A stretch of DNA of 64,000 nucleotides from Oceanibaculum nanhaiense (GCF_002148795.1 NZ_MPOB01000005.1:1-64000); one strand, 5' to 3'. Counted from the stretch's first letter, positions 51,298-60,494 are shown. The notes: generated by a model not told the origin, from the letters alone. Numbers and translations: made by a program.

Positions 51298-54123
51298 CTA
51301 ATGCGCGGCTTCCCAGTCATCGCCGATGCCGGCCTCGGCAACCAGCGGCACGGAGAGCTCCAGCACCGGATGGGTTGCGCCCTCCATCACCTCGCGCACC
51401 AGCGCCGAGGTCTTCTCGATCTCGGCCTCCGGCACCTCGAACAGCAGCTCGTCATGCACCTGCAGCAGCATGCGGGCGGACAGCTTCGCCTTCTCCAGCG
51501 CGGCGGGAATGCGGATCATCGCGCGTTTGATGATGTCGGCGGCGGTGCCCTGGATCGGCGCGTTGATCGCCTGGCGTTCGGCGAAGGCGCGCCGCGCCGG
51601 GTTCTTGTCGGTGATGCCGGGCACATGGCAGCGTCGGCCGAACAGGGTGGTCACATAGCCCTGCTTCTTCGCTTCCGCCTTGGCCTTGTCCATATAGTCG
51701 CGGATGCCGGGATAACGCTCGAAATAGGCGCGGATATAGGCCGCCGCCTCGCCCTGCTCGACGCCGAGCTGGCGCGCCAGGCCGAAGCCCGAAATGCCAT
51801 AGATGATGCCGAAATTGATCGCCTTGGCCTTGCGTCGCGTCATCGGGTCCATCTGGTCGAGCGGCACGCCGAACACCTGGCTGGCGGTCATGGCGTGGAT
51901 GTCGATGCCGTCGCGGAAGGCCTGGCGCAGCGCCTCGATGCCGCCGATATCGGCGACGATGCGCAGCTCGATCTGCGAGTAATCGACCGACAGCAGCTTA
52001 TGCCCCTTCTCGGCGACGAAGGCGCGGCGGATGCGCCGGCCTTCCTCGGTGCGGACCGGGATGTTCTGCACGTTCGGGTCGGAAGATGAGAGGCGCCCTG
52101 TACTGGTTGCCGCCATGGCGAAGGCGGTGTGGACGCGCCCCGTCTGCGGGTTGATCTGCTCGACCAGCGTGTCGGCATAGGTGGATTTCAGCTTGGCGAG
52201 CTGACGCCATTCCAGGATTTTCGCCGGCAGATCATGCTGCGTGGCCAGCGCCTCCAGCACCTCGGCGCCGGTGGCGTAGGCGCCGGTCTTGCCCTTCTTG
52301 CCGCCCTGCAGCCCCAGCTCGTCGAACAGGATCTCGCCGAGCTGCTTGGGCGAGCCGATGTTGAATTCGCGCCCTGCCAGCTTGTAGATATCCAGCTCGT
52401 ACTCGCCCATGCGGCGCGCGAAATCCTTCGACAGATCGGCCAGCACCTCGCGGTCCACCTTGATGCCGGCGCGTTCCATCTCGCCGATGATCGGCACCAG
52501 CGGGCGTTCCACCGTCTCGTACAGCGTCAGCACCTGCGATTCGCGCAGGCGCGGCTTCAGCAGCCGGTACAGCCGCCCGGTGATGTCGGCATCCTCGGCG
52601 GCGTACTCGGTTGCCTTGTCCAGCGGCACCTTGTCGAAGGTGACCTGATCCTTGCCGCTGCCGGCGACCTCCTTGAAGGGGATGGTCTTGTAGTCGAGGT
52701 GCAGTTCCGCCAGCTCATCCATGCCGTGGCCATGCAGCCCGCCTTCCAGCACGTAGGAGATCAGCATGCTGTCATCCACCGGCGCTACCTCAATGGGCAC
52801 ATCCGGGTCGTTGCGGAAGATCAGCCAGTCATATTTCATATTGTGGCCAACCTTCAGGACCGACGGGTCTTCCAGCAGCGGCTTCAGCAGCTCCAGCGCG
52901 CGCTTCTTGTCGACCTGCTTCGGGCGCTCAGTTGGTGCGTCCAGCAAATTGCCCTGATCCGCGCCATCGCCGGCCCCGTGCCCGACCGGGATGTAGCAGG
53001 CCTTGCCGGCCTCGACCGACAGCGAGATACCGACCAGCTTCGCCGACATCGCATTCAGCGAGGTGGTCTCGGTATCGACCGCGACTGTGCCGGCTTCCAT
53101 CGCCGCCTCGATCCAGCGTTTCAGATCGGCTTCCTCGACCACTGTCTCGTAGGCGGTCTCCTGCGGGGCGATCTCGGCCGCTACGCCGACGCTGGACGGG
53201 GCCTCGCCCTCCTGCACTTCCAGCGCCTGCAGCCGGGCGACCAGCCGCTTGAAATTATTCTCGATGAAGAAGGCCAGCAGGGTGGCGTGCTCGGGGTCCT
53301 GCACTTCCAGCTTGTCCACGCCAATTTCCAGCGGAACGTCGTCTCGCAGCCGCACCAGCTGGCGCGAGATGCGGGCCTGCTCGGCAAACTCGATCAGGCT
53401 TTCGCGGCGTTTCGGCTGCTTGATCTCCGAGGCGCGCGCCAACAGCGTGTCAAGGTCGCCATATTCGCCGATCAGCTGCGCCGCCGTCTTCACGCCGATA
53501 CCCGGCACGCCCGGTACGTTGTCCACCGAATCGCCGGCCAGCGACTGCACATCCACCACCTTGTCCGGGGCGACGCCGAACTTCTCCATCACCTCGTCCG
53601 GGCCGATCTGCCGGTTCTTGATCGGGTCCAGCATGGACACGCCGTCGCGCACCAGCTGCATCAGATCCTTGTCGGAGGAGACGATGACGACATCCATCCC
53701 CTTCGCCCGTGCTTCCTTTGCATAGGTGGCGATCAGATCGTCTGCCTCGAAGCCGGGCATCTCGATGGACGGCACGTTGAAGGCGCGCACCGCATCGCGG
53801 ATAATCGCGAATTGCGGCCGCAGATCTTCCGGCAGTTCCGGGCGCTGCGCCTTGTAGGCCGGATAGATTTCGTTGCGGAAGGTTTCGCGCGCCGAATCGA
53901 AGATCACCGCCAGATGCTGCGCGTCGATCTCCTCCACCAGCTTCATCAGCATGGCGGTGAAGCCGAACACCGCGTTCACCGGCGTGCCATCGCCCCGGTT
54001 CATCGGCGGCAGCGCGTGGTAGGCCCGGAAGATGTAGCCCGACCCGTCGATCAGGTAGAGCGTGTTCTTCACGGCCTCGGGCGAGAGGATTTCGGGCGTG
54101 GTCTCGGTCGGGGCGTCGGTCAT
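51298..54123 (-). CDS. polA: DNA polymerase I
   Basis: The 941-residue three-domain enzyme starts at the ATG at 54123. A 35-codon longer frame to 54228 is rejected. 5'-3' exonuclease: LIDGSGYIFRAYHALPP, SDKDLMQL, GVPGIGVKTA. 3'-5' exonuclease: VDTETTSL, GHNMKYDW and YAAEDADITGRL keep the acidic residues, so proofreading looks intact. Polymerase: motif A DYSQIELR, motif B RRKAKAINFGIIYG, motif C VHDELLFEVP. Fills gaps in replication and repair. Its stop lies 6 bp from the convergent MFS stop. Confidence 0.97.
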   Translation of the reverse strand: MTDAPTETTPEILSPEAVKNTLYLIDGSGYIFRAYHALPPMNRGDGTPVNAVFGFTAMLMKLVEEIDAQHLAVIFDSARETFRNEIYPAYKAQRPELPEDLRPQFAIIRDAVRAFNVPSIEMPGFEADDLIATYAKEARAKGMDVVIVSSDKDLMQLVRDGVSMLDPIKNRQIGPDEVMEKFGVAPDKVVDVQSLAGDSVDNVPGVPGIGVKTAAQLIGEYGDLDTLLARASEIKQPKRRESLIEFAEQARISRQLVRLRDDVPLEIGVDKLEVQDPEHATLLAFFIENNFKRLVARLQALEVQEGEAPSSVGVAAEIAPQETAYETVVEEADLKRWIEAAMEAGTVAVDTETTSLNAMSAKLVGISLSVEAGKACYIPVGHGAGDGADQGNLLDAPTERPKQVDKKRALELLKPLLEDPSVLKVGHNMKYDWLIFRNDPDVPIEVAPVDDSMLISYVLEGGLHGHGMDELAELHLDYKTIPFKEVAGSGKDQVTFDKVPLDKATEYAAEDADITGRLYRLLKPRLRESQVLTLYETVERPLVPIIGEMERAGIKVDREVLADLSKDFARRMGEYELDIYKLAGREFNIGSPKQLGEILFDELGLQGGKKGKTGAYATGAEVLEALATQHDLPAKILEWRQLAKLKSTYADTLVEQINPQTGRVHTAFAMAATSTGRLSSSDPNVQNIPVRTEEGRRIRRAFVAEKGHKLLSVDYSQIELRIVADIGGIEALRQAFRDGIDIHAMTASQVFGVPLDQMDPMTRRKAKAINFGIIYGISGFGLARQLGVEQGEAAAYIRAYFERYPGIRDYMDKAKAEAKKQGYVTTLFGRRCHVPGITDKNPARRAFAERQAINAPIQGTAADIIKRAMIRIPAALEKAKLSARMLLQVHDELLFEVPEAEIEKTSALVREVMEGATHPVLELSVPLVAEAGIGDDWEAAH

Positions 54124-54278
54124 GGTGCGGCCGGCTTTCGGTCTTGCGGGTAGTCTTGCGCTCAGGGCGTCCGACACTTTAGTCCGCGTGCCGCCACAGG
54201 CAAGCCGCGCATGCAGTCGCGTACCCATTCGCGATCTGCTATGAACGGCGCATCATTCAATCAGGGAGGAGGGGAGCG

Positions 54279-55040
54279 ATGCATCCCAAGGGGCATGTGG
54301 CGCTGGTGACCGGCGGCGGTTCGGGGCTTGGTGCGGCGACCGCGCGGCTGCTGGCGAAAGAGGGTGCCAAGGTCGCGGTGCTGGACGTGAACGCCGAGGG
54401 CGCGGCTGCGGTCGCCAAGGAGATTGGCGGCATCGCGGTGGCCTGCGATGTATCCAGCGCGGAGAGCGGCGAGAAGGCGGTGGCCGAGGTTGTCGCCAAG
54501 CTGGGCGCGCCGCGCATCGTGGTGAATTGCGCTGGCATCGTGCGTGGGGCGCGCATCGTCGGCAAGGATGGCCCGTCCGACCTGGACACCTTCCGCAAGG
54601 TCATCGAGGTCAATCTGATCGGCACCTACAACATCATCCGGCTGACAGCGGCGGAGATGGGGAAGCTGGAGCCGCTGGTGGATGGCGAACGCGGTGTCAT
54701 CACCATGACTTCCTCGGTCGCGGCCTATGACGGGCAGATCGGCCAGGCGGCCTATTCCGCCTCCAAGGGCGGCATCGCCGGGCTGGTGCTGCCGGCGGCG
54801 CGCGATCTGGCGCGCAGCGGCATCCGCGTCATGGCGATCGCGCCCGGCCTGTTCCAGACGCCGATGATGGCCAGCCTGCCGGCCGAGGTGCAGGACAGCC
54901 TGGGCAAGTCCACGCCGTTCCCGCAGCGTCTGGGCACGGCGGAGGAATATGCCGACCTCGTTCTGGCGATCTGCAACAACATCATGCTGAACGGCGAGAC
55001 CATCCGCCTCGACGGCGCGGTACGCCTCGCCCCCCGCTGA
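54279..55040 (+). CDS. SDR oxidoreductase, 3-hydroxyacyl-CoA dehydrogenase type II-like
   Basis: The 253-residue classical SDR has TGGGSGLGAATARLL (dinucleotide motif), DVNAEG (NAD-type Asp after beta-2) and VVNCAGI. The catalytic residues are in TSSVAAYDGQIGQAAYSASKGG. The C-terminal NGETIRLDGAVRLAPR and the insert with MGKLEPLVDGERGVI resemble HSD17B10/HADH II. It oxidises secondary hydroxyls of acyl-CoA or related compounds. First gene of a catabolic locus, behind GGGAGGAGGGG. Confidence 0.9.
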   Translation: MHPKGHVALVTGGGSGLGAATARLLAKEGAKVAVLDVNAEGAAAVAKEIGGIAVACDVSSAESGEKAVAEVVAKLGAPRIVVNCAGIVRGARIVGKDGPSDLDTFRKVIEVNLIGTYNIIRLTAAEMGKLEPLVDGERGVITMTSSVAAYDGQIGQAAYSASKGGIAGLVLPAARDLARSGIRVMAIAPGLFQTPMMASLPAEVQDSLGKSTPFPQRLGTAEEYADLVLAICNNIMLNGETIRLDGAVRLAPR

Positions 55041-55049
55041 GTCTTAGCG

Positions 55050-55814
55050 TTACGTCATCAGCCAGCCGCCGGCGACATCGACGGTCTGGCCGGTGACGAA
55101 GCGGGCCTGGTCGGAGGTGAGGAACAGCGCCATATCGGCCACCTCCGAGGGCTGGCCGAGGCGGCGCAGCGCGGTCTCGTCAGCGATGGCCGCGTTCACC
55201 GCTGGGTCAATGCCGCGCATCAGCGGCGTATCGATGCGGCCGGGGGCGATGGCGTTCACGGTGATGCCGTAGGGGCCAAGCTCCCCCGCCAGATGCCGGG
55301 TGAAGCCCATAACGCCGGCCTTGGTCGTGGAATAATGCACACCGACGAAGTCGCAATAGGATTTCCCGGCGACCGAGGCCATGTTGACAATGCTGCCGCG
55401 CCCGCGCTGCTTCATGCCGGGCGTGACCAGCCGGGCGAGGTTGAAGCAGCCGGTCAGGTTGACATCCAGCACGCGGCGCCATTCTTCCGGGTCCATCTCC
55501 CAGATTTCATGGCGGCGACCCTCATGCTTGGGCGAGATGCCGGCATTGTTGACCAGAATATCGACCGGCCCGAGCGCGCCCTCGATCTCCGTCACCGCCG
55601 CCTGCATCGCCTCGAAATCGCCGACATCGCCGGCCAGCCCGATGGCGGTAGCACCAGCCGCCGCCAGCTTTCCAGCCGCTGCCGTGACATCGTCCTTTCC
55701 GAGATCGACCAGCGCCACCTTCGCGCCCTGCGTGGCGAACGCCTCCGCAATGGCGAAACCGATGCCGCGCGCCGCCCCCGTCACCAGTACGGTGCGGTTC
55801 TCGTGACTGCCCAT
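55050..55814 (-). CDS. SDR oxidoreductase (FabG-like)
   Basis: The 254-residue SDR begins at the ATG after GGAGGAAGGGG. TGAARGIGFAIAEAF is the cofactor motif, LVDLGKDDV carries the NAD-selective Asp, and NNAGISPKHEG follows. NMASVAGKSYCDFVGVHYSTTKAGV contains the Ser-Tyr-Lys set. VTGQTVDVAGGWLM ends the protein. It is convergent with the preceding SDR (9 bp apart) and divergent from the 3-hydroxy acid dehydrogenase, so the spacer 55815-55958 is a shared control region. Confidence 0.92.
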   Translation of the reverse strand: MGSHENRTVLVTGAARGIGFAIAEAFATQGAKVALVDLGKDDVTAAAGKLAAAGATAIGLAGDVGDFEAMQAAVTEIEGALGPVDILVNNAGISPKHEGRRHEIWEMDPEEWRRVLDVNLTGCFNLARLVTPGMKQRGRGSIVNMASVAGKSYCDFVGVHYSTTKAGVMGFTRHLAGELGPYGITVNAIAPGRIDTPLMRGIDPAVNAAIADETALRRLGQPSEVADMALFLTSDQARFVTGQTVDVAGGWLMT

Positions 55815-55958
55815 TTTTCCCCTTCCTCCCGATCTGTCTGCCGCGCCTACCGGCCCCGCTTGACGCGCGGTTGTGCGGATTCGTTCAATCGGTTTAGCAT
55901 CGCCTCCATAAGCGCTACCCCTCAAGAGAAGAAAGCAAGCGCGATGGGAGGACAGGGA

Positions 55959-56897
55959 ATGACAATCGCCGTGATCGGCAGCGGGCTGATCGGGAGGGCC
56001 TGGTCGATCTGCTTCGCGCGGGCCGGCCACAGCGTAAAGCTCCACGATGTCAGCAAGCCGGCGCTGGATGCCGCCCTCGGGCTGATCGATGGCGCGCTGA
56101 AGGAGCTTCACGACAGCGGGTTGCTGGACGATCCGGCCGCCGCGAAGGCGCGGATATCGACCGCCGCGACGCTGGAGAAGGCGCTGGAGGGTGCGTCCTA
56201 TGTGCAGGAAAATGTGAAGGAGACGGAGGAGGCGAAGCAGGAGATCTTCGCCGCGATAGACCGTATCGCCGATCCCGCCGCCATCCTTGCCTCCTCCTCC
56301 TCCAACATCCGCGCCTCGCTGTTCACGGAAGACCTCAAGGGCCGGGCGCGCTGTCTGGTGGCGCATCCGGCGAACCCGCCGCATCTCGTGCCCATCGTCG
56401 AGCTGTCGCCGGCCCCCTGGACCGATCCCGGGGTGGTGGCGCGGGCCCGCGCGCTCTATGAGCAGGCGGGCATGGTGCCGATCCTGGTGAAGAAGGAGAT
56501 TCCCGGCTTCATCCTGAACCGGCTGCAGGGCGCCCTGCTGGCGGAGGCCTTCAAGCTGGTCGCTGACGGCTATGCCAGCACCGAGGATGTGGACAAGACG
56601 ATCAAGGACGGGCTGGGCCTGCGCTGGTCCTTCATGGGGCCGTTCGAAACCATCGACCTGAACGCGCCGGCCGGCGTGGCCGACTATATCGCGCGCTATG
56701 CCCCGATGTACTGGGACATGCAGCATGAGCAGGCGCAGCCCCGGCGCTGGGACCAGGCGCTATCCGACGTACTGGAAGGCGAACGCCGGCAGGCGCTGCC
56801 CGCTGATAGGCTGGGCGACCGCCAGGGCTGGCGCGACCGCAGGCTGATGGCGCTGATTGCCCACAAGCGCGACGCGGCGAAGAAGATAGGCAACTGA
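55959..56897 (+). CDS. 3-hydroxyacyl-CoA dehydrogenase family, lambda-crystallin/L-gulonate-dehydrogenase-like
   Basis: This is a 312-residue NAD enzyme, start chosen behind GGGAGGA. GSGLIGRAWSICFARAGHSVKLHDV is the Rossmann motif. Blocks VQENVKETEEAKQEIF, CLVAHPANPPHLVPIVEL and GFILNRLQGALLAEAFKLVADG fit. GLGLRWSFMGPFETIDLNAP resembles CRYL1 (L-gulonate 3-dehydrogenase) and carnitine dehydrogenases rather than fatty-acid HADs. It should oxidise a free 3-hydroxy acid to a 3-keto acid, the substrate class of the next gene product. Followed by the beta-keto-acid cleavage gene after 28 bp. Confidence 0.87.
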   Translation: MTIAVIGSGLIGRAWSICFARAGHSVKLHDVSKPALDAALGLIDGALKELHDSGLLDDPAAAKARISTAATLEKALEGASYVQENVKETEEAKQEIFAAIDRIADPAAILASSSSNIRASLFTEDLKGRARCLVAHPANPPHLVPIVELSPAPWTDPGVVARARALYEQAGMVPILVKKEIPGFILNRLQGALLAEAFKLVADGYASTEDVDKTIKDGLGLRWSFMGPFETIDLNAPAGVADYIARYAPMYWDMQHEQAQPRRWDQALSDVLEGERRQALPADRLGDRQGWRDRRLMALIAHKRDAAKKIGN

Positions 56898-56925
56898 AGC
56901 TTAACGAACAGGGAATACAGGAACC

Positions 56926-57861
56926 ATGGCCAACGCCAAGAAAGTCATCATCACCTGCGCTGTCACCGGCTCGATCCATACGCCGACGATGACGCCGCAT
57001 CTGCCGATCACGCCGGACAAGATCGCCGAGAACGCCATCGGCGCGTGGGAGGCGGGCGCCTCGATCCTGCATCTGCATGCGCGCGACCCAAAGGATGGCC
57101 GCCCGACCCCGGACCCGAAAGTGTTCATGGAATTCCTGCCGCGCATCAAGCAGGCGACCGACGCGGTGGTGAATATCACGACCGGTGGCGGACAGGGCAT
57201 GAGCGTGCAGGAGCGCCTCGCCGGGCCGTTGCAGGCCAAGCCGGAAATGTGCTCGCTGAACATGGGCTCGATGAATTTCGGCCTGTTTCCGATGCTGGAC
57301 CGCTATCCCAGCTTTCAGCACCAGTGGGAGGTCGATCATCTGGAGAACAGCCGCGACGCGATCTTCCGCAACACCTTCAAGGATATCGAATTCATCCTGA
57401 AGGAGCTGGGCGAGGGCTGCGGCACGCGCTTCGAGTTCGAATGCTACGATGTCGGCCATCTCTACAACCTCGCGCATTTCGTGGATCGCGGGCTGGTGAA
57501 GCCGCCCTTCTTCGTGCAGACCATCTTCGGCATTCTGGGCGGCATCGGCGCCGACCATAAGAACCTGATGCATATGCGCGAGATCGCCGACAAGCTGTTC
57601 GGCGACGATTATCAATGGTCGATCCTGGCTGCGGGCCGGCACCAGATGTCGATGTGCACCATGGGCGCCATCATGGGCGGCAATGTGCGTGTCGGGCTGG
57701 AGGATTCGGTCTATGCCGGCAAGGGCAAGCTGGCCGAGAACAATGCCGAGCAGGTCGCCAAGATCCGCCGCATTCTGGAGGAACTCTCGCTGGAGATCGC
57801 CACTCCGACTGAGGCGCGCCAGATGCTGGACCTCAAGGGCGGCGACCAGGTGAATTTCTGA
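56926..57861 (+). CDS. BKACE family beta-keto-acid cleavage enzyme (DUF849)
   Basis: The 311-residue TIM-barrel Zn enzyme uses acetyl-CoA to cleave a beta-keto acid into acetoacetate and a new acyl-CoA. Metal/catalytic residues are visible in ILHLHARDPKDGRPT (His49, His51) and VRVGLEDSVYAGKG (Glu). Other family blocks: CAVTGSIHTPTMTPHLPIT, NITTGGGQGMSVQER, FEFECYDVGHL and SILAAGRHQMSM. BKACE subfamilies act on substrates such as 3-keto-5-aminohexanoate, dehydrocarnitine and 3-oxoadipate; this one cannot be assigned. The stop overlaps the next start (TGATG). Confidence 0.9.
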   Translation: MANAKKVIITCAVTGSIHTPTMTPHLPITPDKIAENAIGAWEAGASILHLHARDPKDGRPTPDPKVFMEFLPRIKQATDAVVNITTGGGQGMSVQERLAGPLQAKPEMCSLNMGSMNFGLFPMLDRYPSFQHQWEVDHLENSRDAIFRNTFKDIEFILKELGEGCGTRFEFECYDVGHLYNLAHFVDRGLVKPPFFVQTIFGILGGIGADHKNLMHMREIADKLFGDDYQWSILAAGRHQMSMCTMGAIMGGNVRVGLEDSVYAGKGKLAENNAEQVAKIRRILEELSLEIATPTEARQMLDLKGGDQVNF

Positions 57862-58655
57862 TGAACATCACCGGCAAGACCAAGCTGTACGGCATCATCG
57901 CCGATCCCATCGGCCATGTGCGCGCCCCGATGCTGTTCAACGCGCTGTTCGCGGAACGCGGCGTCGATGCGGTCATGGTGCCGTTCCATGTGAAGCCGGA
58001 GAAGCTGAAAGCCTGGGCGGACGGGCTGCGCGCCACCGAGAACTTCGGCGGCATCGTCATCACCGTGCCGCACAAGCTGGAGATCGCGAAGCTGTGCGAC
58101 GAGTTGGGCACCGCCGGGCGGCTGATCGGGGCGATCAACGCGCTCAGGCGCGACCCGGACGGGCGGTTGGTCGGCGACATGTTCGACGGCAAGGGCTTTG
58201 TTGCCGGCATGCGCCATCAGGGCTTCGAGGTGACCGGTAAGCGCGTGCTGCTGCTGGGCGCCGGCGGGGCGGCGCGCGCCATCGCCTTCGAGCTGGCGGC
58301 GGAGGGCTGTGAGAAGCTCACCATCCAGAACCGCACCCCGGCCAAGGCGGAGGAACTGGCGGCCGCCGTGAAGGCCGCCTATCCGAAGGTCGATGCCCGC
58401 GCTGGCAGCGACGATCCGGCGGGGCATGACACCATCGTCAATTCCACCTCGCTGGGGCTGAAACCGGGCGATGCGCTGCCGATGGATGTGTCAAGGCTCA
58501 CGCCGGACATGCTGGTCGCCGAAATCATCATGGACCCGGTGGAGACGGCTTTGCTACAAGCAGCCAAACAGCGTGGCTGTCCGGTGCATTACGGGCGGCA
58601 TATGCTGGACCAGCAGATCCTGCTTCTCGCCGATTTCCTGCATGTAGGAAAGTGA
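57861..58655 (+). CDS. Shikimate dehydrogenase-like enzyme with altered substrate pocket
   Basis: The 264-residue AroE-fold protein is coupled to the BKACE gene. Catalytic Lys72 (TVPHK) and Asp109 (DMFDG) and the NADP motif LLGAGGAARAIAFEL are kept. The two carboxylate-binding serines of shikimate enzymes (S-x-S, as in HSKSP) are replaced by Val20 and Ala22 in IGHVRAPM, and the NTDG block reads MFDG. It is unlikely to be the shikimate pathway enzyme. It probably reduces or oxidises a related cyclic or linear hydroxy compound in the same catabolic pathway. Confidence 0.85.
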   Translation: MNITGKTKLYGIIADPIGHVRAPMLFNALFAERGVDAVMVPFHVKPEKLKAWADGLRATENFGGIVITVPHKLEIAKLCDELGTAGRLIGAINALRRDPDGRLVGDMFDGKGFVAGMRHQGFEVTGKRVLLLGAGGAARAIAFELAAEGCEKLTIQNRTPAKAEELAAAVKAAYPKVDARAGSDDPAGHDTIVNSTSLGLKPGDALPMDVSRLTPDMLVAEIIMDPVETALLQAAKQRGCPVHYGRHMLDQQILLLADFLHVGK

Positions 58656-58720
58656 CCGCATTTAGGAAAGTGACTGGGGGCAGTCGTCACTCAACCCATG
58701 GGGATTAAGGACAGAGGTCC

Positions 58721-59188
58721 ATGAAGCAGGTCGTTCCGCTCGAAATCGGTATCTGCACGCCGGATATCGACCGGCTGCTGCCATTCTACACCAAGCTGCT
58801 GGGCTGCGAGCCGGTGGGCGATGTGACGGTGCCGACGGACAAGGCGAAGAGTGCCGGCCTGTCCACCGCCGGCTATCGCGTGGTGCGGCTGCAGACCCCC
58901 TATGGCGAGCGGATCAAGCTGCTGCAGCCGGAAACCCCGGCGGAGGCGCCGATCATCAGCGCCTTCGTGCTGGACCGCTATGGCATGGCCTACATGACCT
59001 TCATCGTCTCCGATCTCGATGCGGTGATGAAGAAGCTGCAGAAGGCCGGGGTGAACATCCTGTCCGGCGAGGAGAAGGTGGAGGTGCGGCCCGGCACCTT
59101 CCTGCTCTTCTGCGAGGATCCGGACGGCAATATCGTCGAATTCGTGCAGTATGATGATGTGAAGGCCTACCGCCCGGACGTGGGGTAG
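58721..59188 (+). CDS. VOC family protein (glyoxalase/methylmalonyl-CoA-epimerase-like)
   Basis: The 155-residue protein has paired beta-alpha-beta-beta-beta modules. PLEIGICTPDIDRLLPFYTKLLGCEPVGDV opens the first, and MTFIVSDLDAVMKKLQKAGVNI with FCEDPDGNIVEFVQYDD closes the second, giving likely metal ligands in Glu/His positions. VOC members include epimerases, extradiol dioxygenases and glyoxalases. The location after the AroE-like gene suggests a lyase, isomerase or dioxygenase step in the pathway. Confidence 0.8.
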   Translation: MKQVVPLEIGICTPDIDRLLPFYTKLLGCEPVGDVTVPTDKAKSAGLSTAGYRVVRLQTPYGERIKLLQPETPAEAPIISAFVLDRYGMAYMTFIVSDLDAVMKKLQKAGVNILSGEEKVEVRPGTFLLFCEDPDGNIVEFVQYDDVKAYRPDVG

Positions 59189-59202
59189 CCTACTCCACCG
59201 CC

Positions 59203-59982
59203 CTAATCCACCGATGACGCGTCGCCCGGCGCGCCATAGGCGATCCAGCCGCCATCGACCGGCAGGGCCGCACCGGTGACGTAGCCGGCCATGTCGGAGG
59301 CGAGGAACAGGATGGCCTTCGCCACATCGTCGGGCGTGCCGAGCCGGCCGGACGGGCAGCGCCGCGCCAGCACTTTCTCGTCCAGCTTGCCCTCAGCGAT
59401 CAGCTTCTCGACGAAGGGGGTCAGGATATAGCCCGGCGTGACGGCATTCACCCGCACGCCGCCCTGCGCCCATTCGCAGGCCAGCGCCCGGGTCAGGCCC
59501 AGCGTGCCGGTCTTGGCCGCGGTATAGCCATTGCGGCGCGGCAGCGCGGTCCAGCTTGCAATGGAACCAATATTCACGATGGCGCCAGACCCCTGCGCCA
59601 GCATCGGCTTCGCCGCGTGGCGGCACATCGCGTAGGTGCCGGTCAGGTGGATATCGATGAGCCGGCGGAACTGCTCCAGCGGCTGCTCCAGCGTCGGGGT
59701 GAAGCTGTCGGAAATGCCGGCGCAGTTCACCAGCACATCGATGCGGCCGTGGCGTTTCTCCACGGCAGCGACGAAAGCCTCGCCGCTCTTCTCATCGGTG
59801 ACATCCAGTGCCAGGCCCATATGGCCCGCACCTAAGCTGACCGCGGCGGCTTCCGCCGCACTGCCAGACAGGTCGCCGATGGCGATGTGCGCGCCGGCCC
59901 CGGAAAAAGCGCGGGCGGTGGCAAGCCCGATACCGCTCGCCCCGCCCGTGATGAGAATGACCTTGCCGGTGAAATCGATCAT
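59203..59982 (-). CDS. SDR oxidoreductase
   Basis: The 259-residue classical SDR has ITGGASGIGLATARAFSG, GDLSGSAAEA (Asp-type NAD selector) and VNCAGISDS. NIGSIASWTALPRRNGYTAAKTG contains the Ser-Tyr-Lys set, and VTGAALPVDGGWIAYG is the usual end. It is convergent with the VOC gene (15 bp apart). With the two SDRs upstream this locus has three SDR paralogues, which suits oxidation of several hydroxyls in one degradation route. Start is preceded by a weak ribosome site. Confidence 0.9.
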   Translation of the reverse strand: MIDFTGKVILITGGASGIGLATARAFSGAGAHIAIGDLSGSAAEAAAVSLGAGHMGLALDVTDEKSGEAFVAAVEKRHGRIDVLVNCAGISDSFTPTLEQPLEQFRRLIDIHLTGTYAMCRHAAKPMLAQGSGAIVNIGSIASWTALPRRNGYTAAKTGTLGLTRALACEWAQGGVRVNAVTPGYILTPFVEKLIAEGKLDEKVLARRCPSGRLGTPDDVAKAILFLASDMAGYVTGAALPVDGGWIAYGAPGDASSVD

Positions 59983-60014
59983 GCCGCCAACAATGCGGCG
60001 CTAATCGGCGAAGA

Positions 60015-60494
60015 TCAATCCTCCGCCGGCTTGGTGTGCAGCTGGATGTAATTCTGGATGCCCATGCGGCCGATCAGCTCCAGGTGGGTTTCGAGGAAGT
60101 CGATATGCTCCTCCTCGCTCTCCAGGATATCGACCAGCAGCTCGCGGCTGACATAGTCCCGCACTTCCTCGCAATGCTTGATCGCGTCGCGCAGGTCCGG
60201 CACGCCGGCCAGCTCCAGCTTCAGGTCGCATTCGAGGACTTCCTTCACATCCTCGCCGATCATCAGCTTGCCGAGATCCTGCAGGTTGGGCAGCCCCTCC
60301 AGGAACAGAATGCGCTCGATCAGCGCGTCGGCATGCTTCATCTCGTCGATGGATTCCTCGTATTCCTTCTTGGCAAGGTATTCCATGCCCCAGTTGCGCA
60401 GCATGCGGGAGTGCAGGAAGTACTGGTTGATCGCCGTCAGCTCGTTGAACAGAATCTTGTTCAGATGCTGGATAACTTTCTTGTCGCCCTTCAT
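60015..60494 (-). CDS. bfr: Bacterioferritin
   Basis: The 159-residue subunit of the 24-mer iron-storage shell starts at the ATG behind GAGGGGG; the longer frame to 60560 is rejected. Haem ligand Met52 in [28 protein letters not shown] is exactly at the canonical place. Ferroxidase ligands Glu18, Glu51 and His54 are present, with Glu/His in [20 protein letters not shown] completing the dinuclear site. It oxidises and stores ferrous iron. The Bfd gene, for iron release, is upstream on the same strand with 139 bp between. Confidence 0.97.
   Translation of the reverse strand: MKGDKKVIQHLNKILFNELTAINQYFLHSRMLRNWGMEYLAKKEYEESIDEMKHADALIERILFLEGLPNLQDLGKLMIGEDVKEVLECDLKLELAGVPDLRDAIKHCEEVRDYVSRELLVDILESEEEHIDFLETHLELIGRMGIQNYIQLHTKPAED

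Noticed and set aside
52129-54153. 674-codon plus-strand frame
   Set aside because: It is antisense to polA and has no protein motif.
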